A stretch of 64,000 bases of DNA from Alloacidobacterium dinghuense. Its GTDB lineage: Bacteria > Acidobacteriota > Terriglobia > Terriglobales > Acidobacteriaceae. How positions within the stretch are numbered: position 1 is the stretch's first letter; every line of letters starts with the position of its first letter. Positions 17,252 through 26,403 of this stretch are shown here, piece by piece. Location of the stretch: assembly GCF_014274465.1 (NCBI RefSeq), contig NZ_CP060394.1:744001-808000 (forward strand), given 5' to 3'. The translations under genes were made by a program, and so were the position numbers. The notes under the pieces were generated by a model. That model searched no databases, was not told the origin of the DNA, and saw only the letters and a program-made list of their open reading frames with translations.

Positions 17252-18195
17252 CCGTAAGTATCGATGAGGCGTACGCGATCTGCCGACAGATCGCACGCCG
17301 AGAGGCCAAGAACTTTTACTACGCCTTCGTCGCGCTCCCTAAGGCCAAGCGCGACGCCATCTGCGCAGTTTACGCATTCATGCGCCACGCGGATGACCTC
17401 TCGGACGACGAAACCAAGTCGCGAGGGGAGCGTCGCAACGATCTCGACAGGTGGCTCGCAACCTGGCATGACGCCGCGCAGGGAAAAGCAACGGACGACC
17501 CGGTATTCATCGCATTGCGCGATGCGCAGTCGCGCTTTCACATCACCACCGATCTTCTGGACCAATTGGTGCAGGGAACTGCGATGGACCTGCATCCAGC
17601 ACACACCAATCATCATTCTCCCGGCAGCGAAGCAGTGCACCCGCTGCGCTTCGACACCTACGCCACCTTCGAAGACCTCTATCGCTATTGCTACTATGTA
17701 GCGTCCGTCGTGGGCCTGGTCTGCATCCGTATCTTCGAATACACGGATGCGCATGCCGAAAAATTAGCGGAGGAAACAGGCATAGCCTTCCAGTTGACCA
17801 ACATCCTCCGCGATGTACGCGAAGACGCGGAGCGCGACCGCATCTATCTGCCTCTCGAAGACATGGAACGCTTCGGCGTATCCATCGACGAAATCCGGAA
17901 GCTCACGAACGGTCATCATCTCACTCTGAATCAGCGCGAGCTTCTGGAGTTCGAAGCAAAGCGTGCCGAGCACTATTACAAATCGGGTGAAGCCTTATTG
18001 CCGCTGATTGCAGCCGATGCTCGTCCGGCGCTCTGGGTTTTGATCACCATCTATCACCGCCTGCTCTGTCGTATCGAAGACAGAAATTTCGATGTATTTA
18101 CCGAGAGAGTTTCTGTCCCGACGACTGCAAAGTTAGCCATACTCGCGCGTGGACTGGTTCGCACACTCGTCAACCGCTTGCGAGGCAAAAGCTAA
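17248..18195 (+). CDS. hpnD: Presqualene diphosphate synthase HpnD
   Basis: A 315-residue trans-isoprenyl synthase that condenses two farnesyl diphosphates to presqualene diphosphate. The Asp-rich motifs are DDLSDD at 49-54 and DVREDAERD at 189-197. The N-terminus YAICRQIARREAKNFYYAF is typical of the HpnD group. It starts with GTG at 17248, overlapping the hpnC stop. hpnE begins 4 bp after its stop. HpnD and HpnC share the fold but here are clearly distinct subfamily members. Confidence 0.94.
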   Translation: MTVSIDEAYAICRQIARREAKNFYYAFVALPKAKRDAICAVYAFMRHADDLSDDETKSRGERRNDLDRWLATWHDAAQGKATDDPVFIALRDAQSRFHITTDLLDQLVQGTAMDLHPAHTNHHSPGSEAVHPLRFDTYATFEDLYRYCYYVASVVGLVCIRIFEYTDAHAEKLAEETGIAFQLTNILRDVREDAERDRIYLPLEDMERFGVSIDEIRKLTNGHHLTLNQRELLEFEAKRAEHYYKSGEALLPLIAADARPALWVLITIYHRLLCRIEDRNFDVFTERVSVPTTAKLAILARGLVRTLVNRLRGKS

Positions 18196-18199
18196 GTTG

Positions 18200-19615
18200 A
18201 TGTCAGAAGGAAATCGTCAGATCGAATCGGTTGCAGTCATCGGTGGAGGAGTTGCGGGACTCGCTGCCGCGCAGGCGCTTTCCGATTCCGGATACAAAGT
18301 GCGTCTCATCGAGCGTCGTCCCTATGTCGGCGGCCGCGCGTCTTCCTACGAACATCCTGGCATTGGCGAGATCATCGACAACTGCCAGCACCTGCTCTTC
18401 GGCTGCTGCACCAACCTCATCGATCTCTACCGCCGCATCGGCGCACTCGACAAACTCCACTGGTTCGACGCCATTACCATGATAGAACCCGGTGGCCGCA
18501 GAACCGTGCTAAGCCCCTCCGCTCTACCAGCACCCTGGCACGCGAGCCCCGGGTTTCTCAAGGCCCACGCCTTCTCGCTCGCCGACAAGATCGCCATAGC
18601 GCGCGGCCTCAACACCTTCATCACCGGGATCCCCGAAGATACGAAAGAGAACTTCTACCACTGGCTCATTCGTCATAAACAAACTCAAGCAGCCATAAAA
18701 CGTTTCTGGGAGCCGGTTCTCTTCGCCGCACTCAACGAAGAGTTGGACAAGACCTCCGTTCACTACGCCGCAAAAGTTTGCCGCGAACTCTTCCTCCGCT
18801 CCCCCGAAGCGGGCCGCATGGCCATTCCTTCGGTCCCATTAAGCGACCTGTACGGCCACGCATTGCAATCTCTCAAAATGCGCGGAGCCGACATCAATCT
18901 GCGAGCCAGCGTCACGCGCATCGCACAAGACGACCAGACCCAACAATGGGCCATCGAAACCGAAGCAGAGCGCTTCATCAGTGACGCAGTCATCTTCGCG
19001 GTGCCGTTCGAAGCAATGGCAAGGCTCCTGCCAACGCTTCCTGCCGCGCCGGGAAAAGACGCGCTTACCGCGCACGTAAGCCAATTCAGTCACGCACCCA
19101 TTGCAGCCATCCATCTCTGGTTCGACCGCGAAATCACCGATCTCGAACACGCTTCGATGCTCGACACCACCATCCAATGGCTCTTCAATAAATCAAAACT
19201 ACAACCGCAGCGCCACGGCCAGAAAGGCCATTACATTGAAGTTGTCATCAGTGTCCTACGCTCCGTGATCCCGATGCAGCGTCAGGAACTCATCGACCTC
19301 GCTGTGCGAGAACTGGCTCTCTTTTTCCCCACCGTGCGCGAAGCCAAACTCCTAAAAGGTGCGGTGACAAAAGAAGTCCGCGCCACGTTCTCCGTTCCTC
19401 CGGGAATCGACAAGATCCGGCCGACTGCGCAAAGCCCCTGGCCTAACATCTTCCTTGCCGGAGACTGGACCGCCACAGGCTGGCCCGCCACCATGGAAGG
19501 CGCGGCGCGAAGCGGCTTCCTCGCCGCAGAAGCGCTGAGCAATGCCGCCGGCAGGCCGGAAAAATTCCTGCAGCCTGACCTGCCCCCTTCCGGCTTGATG
19601 CGTCTCTTTACTTGA
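18200..19615 (+). CDS. hpnE: Hydroxysqualene dehydroxylase HpnE (FAD-dependent)
   Basis: A 471-residue flavoprotein of the phytoene-desaturase-like family. HpnE reduces hydroxysqualene to squalene, finishing the HpnCDE route. The FAD-binding motif is VIGGGVAGLAAAQALSDSGY near the N-terminus, with the downstream RRPYVGGRASSY. The C-terminal flavin motif is NIFLAGDWTATGWPATMEGA. ATG 18200 is chosen over an upstream GTG that would lie deep within hpnD. It is the last hpn gene of this operon; the GH15 gene follows after 66 bp. Confidence 0.94.
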   Translation: MSEGNRQIESVAVIGGGVAGLAAAQALSDSGYKVRLIERRPYVGGRASSYEHPGIGEIIDNCQHLLFGCCTNLIDLYRRIGALDKLHWFDAITMIEPGGRRTVLSPSALPAPWHASPGFLKAHAFSLADKIAIARGLNTFITGIPEDTKENFYHWLIRHKQTQAAIKRFWEPVLFAALNEELDKTSVHYAAKVCRELFLRSPEAGRMAIPSVPLSDLYGHALQSLKMRGADINLRASVTRIAQDDQTQQWAIETEAERFISDAVIFAVPFEAMARLLPTLPAAPGKDALTAHVSQFSHAPIAAIHLWFDREITDLEHASMLDTTIQWLFNKSKLQPQRHGQKGHYIEVVISVLRSVIPMQRQELIDLAVRELALFFPTVREAKLLKGAVTKEVRATFSVPPGIDKIRPTAQSPWPNIFLAGDWTATGWPATMEGAARSGFLAAEALSNAAGRPEKFLQPDLPPSGLMRLFT

Positions 19616-19681
19616 TGCGTCTCTTTAAGTGATCACTTTCGCGCCTGGGAACATCTAAGCCATGTAACACCTGAGGTGATG

Positions 19682-21508
19682 ATGGCCCCCCAGCCGATTG
19701 AAAACTACGGCGTCATCGGGAATATGCGTTCGATTGCGCTGGTAAGCATGGAAGGCTCGATCGATTTCTACTGCTTCCCGAGTTTTGATTCACCCACTGT
19801 CTTCGCCGCATTGCTCGACAACGAACACGGTGGCTCTTTCTGCATCTGGGCCGAGCTTGAAAACCAGCGCACCAAGCAACTCTACCTCCCCGACACCAAC
19901 ATCCTTGTCACGCGCTTCCTCTCTGAGTCCGGCGTCGCCGAAATCACCGACTTCATGCCGATCCTCGCCGGGAAAAAAGGCGCCATCTACGCCCACCAGA
20001 TCATCCGCATGGTACGCGTCATTAAAGGAGAGATACGCTTCCGCATGCGTTGCGCTCCTCGGTTCAACTATGCACGCGGTAGCCATATTGCGCGGGCAGA
20101 GTCCGGCGGCGTCCTCTTCGAACCAGAGAGCGCCGACCTACCCGGGATGATGCTGCACGCAACTGTCCCCGTGGCCTTGGAAGGCGTGGATGCTGCCGCC
20201 AGCTTCACGCTAAAATCCGGCGAGACCGCAACATTCATATTCGGCGAGGCGTCGCCCGACGTAAAAATCCTCCGGCCGAAAGCGATTGAAAACCACTTCA
20301 ATCAAACATCGCGCTACTGGCGCGATTGGATCGGCCGCTCCAATTATTCCGGTCGATGGCGCGAGATGGTCGATCGTTCTGCGCTCATGTTGAAGCTGCT
20401 CTGCAGCCAGGAATACGGCTCTCTGATCGCCGCCCCAACCTTCGGCCTGCCGGAAAAAATCAAGGGCGAGCGCAACTGGGACTATCGCTATACATGGCTG
20501 CGCGATTCCGCCTTCAGCCTGTATGCCTTCATGCGGCTCGGCTTCGTGGAAGAAGCACAGGCATTTGCAAACTGGCTGCGCGATCGCCTGCACGATGACG
20601 CAGAACATGGGCCACTGCAGGTGATGTATCGCATCAATGGAGATCAGGAACTGGAAGAATCCATTCTCGAAGACTTCAAGGGATATCAGGATTCGCGACC
20701 CGTCCGCATTGGCAACGCCGCATCGAACCAGCTGCAACTCGACATTTACGGCGAGCTCATGGATGCCATCTATCTCTCCAACAAGTACGGCGACGGCATC
20801 TCACACGACGACTGGCAGGCAGTGCACCGTATCCTCAAATGGCTGAGCAAAAATTGGAACCGCCCAGATGAAGGCATTTGGGAAGTGCGCGGCGGTCGCC
20901 GCCATTTCCTGCATTCACGTCTCATGTGCTGGGTAGCCTTCGATCGCGCTATTCGGCTGGGCCGCCAACGTTCGCTGGCTGGCCCGATTGTAGAGTGGCT
21001 CACCATACGCGACGCCATCTCCGACGACATCTTCACCAACTTCTGGGATGAATCACAGAAATCATTCGTGCAATATCAAGGTTCCAGCAGCCTCGACGCG
21101 TCTTCTCTACTGATGCCGCTCATGCGCTTCATCAGCCCGGTTGATCCACGCTGGCTTTCCACCATGGATGCCATCGAGAAAACCCTGACCGAAGACAGCC
21201 TCGTCTATCGCTATGACACAAAGAGGAGTGCCATCGATGGATTGCAAGGCACTGAAGGCAGTTTCATCGCCTGTTCTTTCTGGTTCATTGAATGCCTCGC
21301 TCGCTCACATCAGTTAGAGAAGGCGCGTCTGCTCTTCGACAAGATGTTAGGCTATGCAAACCATCTGGGCCTGTATTCAGAACAACTCGGAAGCAGCGGA
21401 CAACACTTGGGAAACTTTCCACAGGCATTTAGCCATCTGGCATTGATCAGCGCCGCAACCTATCTGGACCGCGCGTTTAGTGGAAGGGATAACGCAGCTT
21501 GGCATTGA
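19682..21508 (+). CDS. Glycoside hydrolase family 15 protein (glucoamylase/trehalase-like)
   Basis: A 608-residue cytoplasmic-type GH15 protein. The N-terminal beta-sandwich begins with PIENYGVIGNMRSIALVS and GSIDFYCFPSFDSP. The (alpha/alpha)6 barrel begins near NWDYRYTWLRDSAFSLYA, and the C-terminal half contains EGSFIACSFWFIE and LYSEQ, the region of the catalytic acid/base pair. Substrates in this group include trehalose and alpha-glucans. Of three consecutive starts (GTG 19676, ATG 19679, ATG 19682) I choose 19682, as GAGG is then five bases upstream. It may be cotranscribed with hpnE but has no known link with hopanoids. Confidence 0.92.
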   Translation: MAPQPIENYGVIGNMRSIALVSMEGSIDFYCFPSFDSPTVFAALLDNEHGGSFCIWAELENQRTKQLYLPDTNILVTRFLSESGVAEITDFMPILAGKKGAIYAHQIIRMVRVIKGEIRFRMRCAPRFNYARGSHIARAESGGVLFEPESADLPGMMLHATVPVALEGVDAAASFTLKSGETATFIFGEASPDVKILRPKAIENHFNQTSRYWRDWIGRSNYSGRWREMVDRSALMLKLLCSQEYGSLIAAPTFGLPEKIKGERNWDYRYTWLRDSAFSLYAFMRLGFVEEAQAFANWLRDRLHDDAEHGPLQVMYRINGDQELEESILEDFKGYQDSRPVRIGNAASNQLQLDIYGELMDAIYLSNKYGDGISHDDWQAVHRILKWLSKNWNRPDEGIWEVRGGRRHFLHSRLMCWVAFDRAIRLGRQRSLAGPIVEWLTIRDAISDDIFTNFWDESQKSFVQYQGSSSLDASSLLMPLMRFISPVDPRWLSTMDAIEKTLTEDSLVYRYDTKRSAIDGLQGTEGSFIACSFWFIECLARSHQLEKARLLFDKMLGYANHLGLYSEQLGSSGQHLGNFPQAFSHLALISAATYLDRAFSGRDNAAWH

Positions 21509-21516
21509 CGAGGCAC

Positions 21517-21912
21517 TTACCGCGCCAGCAGCACCACGCCAACGCACACGCACAGCGCAGCCAGCCACCGCCGTCTGTCCACGTTTTCCTTGAGAAAGAG
21601 CTTGCCCGCGAGTGTGTTCGTCACCACGGTCAAGGATGCGGAAGCCGGCGCTACCAGGCTCAAATCTGCATGACTCAGAGCGAACAGAAGCGAAAAAAAG
21701 CTCACCGCCATCGCCGCCACACCGGTGAAGAAGCGGGTGTTGGTGACAACCGCCTTGATCGCCCCCGCGAGCCCCGACTCGGCCTTGATCTCATCGAGGT
21801 CGCCGATCTGCCGCATTGCTGACGCAATCAGCACGTCGCCTACCGTAGCCGCCACCACAATGCTGGCAATCATCGCCGCATTTGCCACTCCCGAATGATG
21901 CAGCGGACTCAC
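21517..21912 (-). CDS. Four-helix DMT/EamA-type membrane protein, second copy
   Basis: A 131-residue protein with four hydrophobic segments: ASIVVAATVGDVLIASAMR, FFTGVAAMAVSFFSLLFAL, ADLSLVAPASASLTVVTNTL and LAALCVCVGVVLLA. The layout and APASASLTVV loop match half-size DMT (EamA/SMR-like) proteins, which pair as dimers. I choose GTG 21912, which overlaps the stop of the preceding paralogue (GTGA) and has GGAGG seven bases upstream, over the TTG at 21918. With its neighbour it is likely a heterodimer. Such proteins flip lipids or export small cations; cargo here is unknown. Confidence 0.85.
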   Translation of the reverse strand: MSPLHHSGVANAAMIASIVVAATVGDVLIASAMRQIGDLDEIKAESGLAGAIKAVVTNTRFFTGVAAMAVSFFSLLFALSHADLSLVAPASASLTVVTNTLAGKLFLKENVDRRRWLAALCVCVGVVLLAR

Positions 21913-22346
21913 TGGCAAACCTCCGCTGTATCGGGCGTCGTTATAGGCTTCTCATGCTCGGTGTACGACGGCCCACGCGTAACGAACCCCACTGCAGCCG
22001 TAATCAAAAAAATTCCAACCCATCGCGAAAGCGAAATCTGCTCATGCCGCCAGAAGCGCGCCAGCAGGGCAACAATCACGTTGCCAAAAGAAGTTGCAGG
22101 GAGAACGAAGGTGAGATCAGCCCACGACAGGGCCGTCAGATACGACGCAAAAAATCCAATCAACAGCACAATCCCCGACGCCACCCATGGCGTGCTCACT
22201 GCATGAAACAGTGTCGAGATGTGAGCCAGCGAAACCGGCCCAATCCTCTTCATGCCAACATCAAGAAGCGTGTCACCCAGAGGAGCAGAGACAGAGACAA
22301 ACGCCAGCACCATGTATCGCCGGAATGTCATGGTGCTTCGCGTCAT
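21909..22346 (-). CDS. Four-helix DMT/EamA-type membrane protein, first copy
   Basis: A 145-residue protein with four hydrophobic segments, including MVLAFVSVSAPLGDTLLDVG, WVASGIVLLIGFFASYLTAL, LTFVLPATSFGNVIVALLA and WVGIFLITAAVGFV. It is a half-size DMT-superfamily member, paralogous to the gene directly downstream (shared SxADLxxVxPA pattern). It lies 71 bp after hpnJ on the same strand, with a short hairpin between. Gene pairs like this often act as obligate heterodimers in lipid-linked sugar or polyamine transport. The start is uncertain because no ribosome-binding site is evident. Confidence 0.85.
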   Translation of the reverse strand: MTRSTMTFRRYMVLAFVSVSAPLGDTLLDVGMKRIGPVSLAHISTLFHAVSTPWVASGIVLLIGFFASYLTALSWADLTFVLPATSFGNVIVALLARFWRHEQISLSRWVGIFLITAAVGFVTRGPSYTEHEKPITTPDTAEVCQ

Positions 22347-22358
22347 AGAAGAGAAAGC

Positions 22359-22377
22359 GGCCAGCGAGCGGCTGGCC
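22359..22377 (-). other. Intercistronic hairpin
   Basis: GGCCAGC and GCTGGCC flank a five-base loop between hpnJ and the first DMT gene. No T-run follows, so it is more likely a processing or stability element than a terminator. Confidence 0.4.
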
Positions 22378-22417
22378 GGAAATTACCGTTGAACTCTAGC
22401 TCTATTAGAACCAGCGA

Positions 22418-23896
22418 TTAAACTTCAGCGCCGACAGGCTTGACCGTGTCGTTTGCCTTCTCCTGCTTCTTCTGCTTCACAATCTTGTTTCGCTGTGAAC
22501 GCAGCTTCAGGAACGACTTCGCCTCTTGATACAGACGCGGCACATCGCGATTCACAATCGCCTTGCTCACCACGCGCCATGCAGCCTTCGGACGGAAGTA
22601 GTACTCGTCGTAGAAGCGGTGCACCATCTCCAGCACATACTCGGTCGGCAGCCCCGGATACTCAATGTGCGCAAGCTGGTGGCCCTCATCGTCCACCATC
22701 GCGCCATTGTTGATGATGAAGCCGTTCTCTCTTGCGAACTCGTAAAACTCCGTGCCCGGATACGCGTGCGCAATCGAAACCTGAATCGTCTCGACATCCA
22801 GACCCTTCGCAAAATTGATTGTGTTGCGAATCGATTCCTTCGTCTCGCCCGGCAATCCAAGAATAAAGTCGCCGTGAATCGTCAGCCCAAGATCATGACA
22901 GTCGCGCGTAAAGTCGCGCGCACGCTCCACTGTGGCGCCCTTCTTGATGTTCTTCAGAATCTGTGGATCGCCCGACTCGTAGCCCACAATCAGCAAGCGG
23001 CAACCGGCCTCACGCATGGCCTTCAGCGTCTCACGGTCCGTCGTCACACGCGATGTGCACGACCACGTCAGACCCAGCGGCTTCAGCTTCGCGCAAAGCT
23101 CAATCGTGCGCGCCTTCTGAATGTTGAAGGTGTCGTCGTCAAAAAAGAATTCCTTCACATGCGGAAAGAGCGCCTTCGCATGCGCCATCTCAGCCGCCAC
23201 ATCATCTGTAGACCGCTTGCGCCATGCATGGCCTGAAAGCGTCTGCGGCCACAGGCAGAAGGTGCACTGCGCCGGGCATCCACGCGTCGAGTACAGCGAA
23301 ACATATGGATGCAGCAGGAACGGCACGTTGTATTTCGTCACATCCATGTCGCGCGCGTAAATATCTGTCACCCACGGCATCGCGTCCAGGTTGTCTACTT
23401 GCGGGCGGTCGGGATTGTGCACGACCTTGCCATCCTTGCGATAGCTGATACCCAGTATCTCGTTGAGCGGCTTGCCATTTGCAAATTCCACGGTCGCGAA
23501 ATCAAACTCGCGGCGGCACACAAAATCGATCACCTCGCACTCATTCAGAGCGCGGTCCGGCGAAGTCGTCACCGGAGGTCCGACAAAGGCAATGCGGATC
23601 GAAGGATTGGCGCGCTTGATCGCTTCCGCCAGCTTCTGGTCACCCGTCCAGCCCGGTGTGCTGGTGAACAGCACGAGAAACTCATAGCCCTTCGCAATTT
23701 CGATCGTTTCCTGGGCCGAAACGTGGTGCGGAGGCGCATCCAGCAGCCGCGACCCCTCCAGCATGCCGGCCGGATAAGCCAGCCATACCGGGTACCAGTA
23801 CGACTCAATCTCACGCGTGGCCGGCCAGCGAGAGCTGGCGCCACCATCAAAATTCTCAAAGGAAGGCGGGTTTAGAAATAGTGTTTTTAGAGGCAT
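22418..23896 (-). CDS. hpnJ: Hopanoid biosynthesis radical SAM protein HpnJ
   Basis: A 492-residue protein with an N-terminal B12-binding-like domain and a radical SAM core. The N-terminus LKTLFLNPPSFENFDGGASS, WYPVWLAYPAGMLEGSRLLDAPP (cited in part) and the cluster motif CPAQCTFC (Cys 207, 211, 214) match HpnJ. HpnJ is thought to contract glucosamine to the cyclitol of bacteriohopanetetrol cyclitol ether, after HpnI and HpnK. The C-terminus is lysine-rich. ATG 23896 is the family start; the longer frame adds 35 unsupported residues. hpnI and hpnK are not in the window. Confidence 0.88.
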   Translation of the reverse strand: MPLKTLFLNPPSFENFDGGASSRWPATREIESYWYPVWLAYPAGMLEGSRLLDAPPHHVSAQETIEIAKGYEFLVLFTSTPGWTGDQKLAEAIKRANPSIRIAFVGPPVTTSPDRALNECEVIDFVCRREFDFATVEFANGKPLNEILGISYRKDGKVVHNPDRPQVDNLDAMPWVTDIYARDMDVTKYNVPFLLHPYVSLYSTRGCPAQCTFCLWPQTLSGHAWRKRSTDDVAAEMAHAKALFPHVKEFFFDDDTFNIQKARTIELCAKLKPLGLTWSCTSRVTTDRETLKAMREAGCRLLIVGYESGDPQILKNIKKGATVERARDFTRDCHDLGLTIHGDFILGLPGETKESIRNTINFAKGLDVETIQVSIAHAYPGTEFYEFARENGFIINNGAMVDDEGHQLAHIEYPGLPTEYVLEMVHRFYDEYYFRPKAAWRVVSKAIVNRDVPRLYQEAKSFLKLRSQRNKIVKQKKQEKANDTVKPVGAEV

Positions 23897-24039
23897 TTGC
23901 GTATACCTAAGTGTAACATCCGGAGCAGCTTTTAGCCGTTCCAGGGTGCTCTTGCAGATACCCTGCGGAGCCTGCGCACGAGGTATACTCAAAGAAAGCA
24001 ATTACTTACAAAGATGGCGAAAAATGCGTTCGGGTTCGA

Positions 24040-25347
24040 TTATTTTGGCCCCGATTTCGCCCAGTCCTCAATGCCACCAGTTGACCGCAGCAGACTGAGT
24101 TCAGTCCGCAGAACCGCATAGTTTGCATCCAGCACATCCTCATACCGCTCGCGCTCCTGGATGCGCGCCAACTGTTCATCCTTCGGTGTCAGGATAGGGG
24201 CGTTGGGCGAGCCGCTCCCATTACTCAACTGTGTCGTAATCGCGTCCAGTTGCTCTTGCGCCAGCTCCGCCTGCAGTTGCACCACCCGCTGCTGCGCTGT
24301 CAACTCGTTCATGCTCTGTTGCAACTGGTGAATCTGCTCGCTTGCAAGATCCCGCGCCTGGTCGGCCTGCGCTGCTGCATGCGCCGCATCGGCGGCGGAA
24401 CGCCGCTCTCTGGCCTTGATCGCAGCGTCAAAAAGCGTGACCTTGATCTGAATGCCGATATCGAAGTTGTTGTACTGGAAGTGCTGATAGTACTCGTTGT
24501 AGTTATTGAATTTTGCAAACAGGCTGTAGTTGCCCCCAGCATAGAATTGTGGACGGTAGATCTGCTGCGAATCGCCAAAGGCAACATACTGCTTGGAAAC
24601 CGCATTGGCCTGCGCTGCCTGTACGCTTGCATTCTGCATCATCACTGGGCTGGCTGCCGGCTCCGTGGGGTTTTGAGGAATCGCAGGAATGCTATTCGAG
24701 CTGGTGACAAAGCTCGTCGCCGGAAGGCCGGTCAGATGGGACAGTTGCTCGCGCACGACCTCAGCATCATTCTGCGAATGAATCCGCCTCAGATCGATTT
24801 GCGCGGCAGCCAGTTTTGCCCTGGTCAATTCCATCCGGTTTTCTACTCCGGCCAGCACCCGTTCTTCCTCAATGCTTACCAGTTTCTCGGCAGCCTGCTT
24901 TTCCTGGTCGAGGGCGGCCACCGTCTGTTGCGCTCGATCCAGCCGGATGTAATCGAGCGCAGTATCCAGAATCACCGCCTGGCGGGCGTCCTTCAGACTA
25001 AACTCTGCGGCGTGCACTGCCGCGCGGGCCGAGCGGATATAGTCCGGCTGCGAAAACGTGAACAGCAGCGACTGTGAACTCACATTGAAAACCGAGGGTT
25101 CGCCGAGAGGGAAACCGTAAGAATACCCGAGGCTTGAGCCGAAATTGAGGTTTGGAATGTAGGCGTCTTTCGATTCCGTCAGCCCGGCGGCAGCCCGCAT
25201 CAAATCCGCTTGCGCCATGCGCACCGAAGTGCTGTTTCGCAGCGCCAGATCAACCACCGTATAGAGTGAGACCTGCGCGCCCGCGCTCAAGCAAGAGAGC
25301 ACGCCAAGAGCGCTCAGAGCCATCCATCTGCCGTGTAGTCGGCTCAC
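24040..25347 (-). CDS. TolC-family outer membrane efflux protein
   Basis: A 435-residue outer-membrane channel protein. The signal peptide is MALSALGVLSCLSAGAQ; then come alternating coiled-coil helices (AQADLMRAAAGLTESKDAY; ARQAVILDTALDYIRLDR; ERRSAADAAHAAAQADQA) and short beta strands, as in TolC. GTG 25347 is chosen over TTG 25374 because GAGGTGG lies upstream, and it leaves an ordinary signal peptide. TolC trimers accept cargo from a periplasmic adaptor, here the HlyD-like protein two genes upstream. No inner-membrane ATPase or RND pump is encoded nearby. Confidence 0.9.
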   Translation of the reverse strand: MSRLHGRWMALSALGVLSCLSAGAQVSLYTVVDLALRNSTSVRMAQADLMRAAAGLTESKDAYIPNLNFGSSLGYSYGFPLGEPSVFNVSSQSLLFTFSQPDYIRSARAAVHAAEFSLKDARQAVILDTALDYIRLDRAQQTVAALDQEKQAAEKLVSIEEERVLAGVENRMELTRAKLAAAQIDLRRIHSQNDAEVVREQLSHLTGLPATSFVTSSNSIPAIPQNPTEPAASPVMMQNASVQAAQANAVSKQYVAFGDSQQIYRPQFYAGGNYSLFAKFNNYNEYYQHFQYNNFDIGIQIKVTLFDAAIKARERRSAADAAHAAAQADQARDLASEQIHQLQQSMNELTAQQRVVQLQAELAQEQLDAITTQLSNGSGSPNAPILTPKDEQLARIQERERYEDVLDANYAVLRTELSLLRSTGGIEDWAKSGPK

Positions 25348-25416
25348 CCCGAACCACCTCGCAATAAACTGCAAACCCTGATTCTATTCGTACCGGAACG
25401 AATTTCAGTTTCTCTG

Positions 25417-26403
25417 TTACCTGCCGCTGTTTGTAGCTGCCTGCGAACCAGCCTGGTAATCCTTGGCCAGTTCCACCGCGGCTGCAAATTGCTGTTGTGC
25501 GTTAGCAGCATCGCCCAGAGTGGTCAACAGCTTCCCAAGCTGAACATGCGTCTGAAATGCCGGCGCATCTTCTGACTTATTCGATGAAGCCAGATACTGC
25601 TCCAGCAATTGCCGCGCAAAAGGCAGATCGCGGTTGGCGCGGATCAACACCGACGCCCCATCCGCGGAAGCCACGCCATGCTCCGTATCCAGGGCCGCCC
25701 CTCTATGCACTGCCTGAATCATGTCCTCATAGCGCTGGCGCTTGCGGTAGAACGATGCCAGATCCATCCACGCATCGGCAGGATCCCTCGATCCGGCAAT
25801 CGCAGCCTTGTACTCCTCTTCAGCCCGCGCATAATCTTTCTGATTCTCGGCAATCCGCGCGCGAATATAGTGAGCTCGATCCGGAGCAAACGCATCCAGT
25901 TGCTGTGCGACACCTACGGCCTTGTCCAGCCCGCCGCCTACGATTCCCGGTGCGTCGACGTAAAACTCGCCAAGATCCGAAAGAGCATTGGCATTGTGCG
26001 GGTCCAGTTTCGCCGCCGTCTCGAATTCCACGTGAATCTGCTTCGCCATCTTGAAAGCGGTAAAGAACGCCACACGATCCGCCTTCTCCCCCAGCGCCCG
26101 CGCCAGCCACAGGTGATAGCTGCTGTTATCCGGCATCAGCTTCACCGCCGCCTGGCATGCCTTGATCGCGTCGCTCCAGCGCTGTTCCTGCAGATAAATC
26201 CGGCATTGCAGGTTGTGCGCTTCCGCGTTATGCGGATCCTGTGCCAGCACCTGTCCCAGCGCCTGCAGGCCATGATCGGCGCGTCCTTGCGTCAGGTCGC
26301 CGCGGACTGCCTCCAGAAGCTGCGAAGGTGGCACATTGGCGCAGGCCACGCCAGTCGCACCTCCGAGAAGAACAAACAATACGATTCGAGCAACCACGTG
26401 CAT
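25417..26403 (-). CDS. Secreted tetratricopeptide-repeat protein
   Basis: A 328-residue protein with a signal peptide (VARIVLFVLLGGATGVACA). At least five TPR units follow: VLAQDPHNAEAHNLQCRIYL, AIKACQAAVKLMPDNSSYHL, KLDPHNANALSDLGEFYVD and others. TPRs mediate protein contacts, so it may scaffold the HlyD-TolC machinery. Its ATG shares a base with the HlyD stop (TAATG), and tolC starts 69 bp after its end, so the three are one operon. It has no enzymatic motif. Confidence 0.85.
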   Translation of the reverse strand: MHVVARIVLFVLLGGATGVACANVPPSQLLEAVRGDLTQGRADHGLQALGQVLAQDPHNAEAHNLQCRIYLQEQRWSDAIKACQAAVKLMPDNSSYHLWLARALGEKADRVAFFTAFKMAKQIHVEFETAAKLDPHNANALSDLGEFYVDAPGIVGGGLDKAVGVAQQLDAFAPDRAHYIRARIAENQKDYARAEEEYKAAIAGSRDPADAWMDLASFYRKRQRYEDMIQAVHRGAALDTEHGVASADGASVLIRANRDLPFARQLLEQYLASSNKSEDAPAFQTHVQLGKLLTTLGDAANAQQQFAAAVELAKDYQAGSQAATNSGR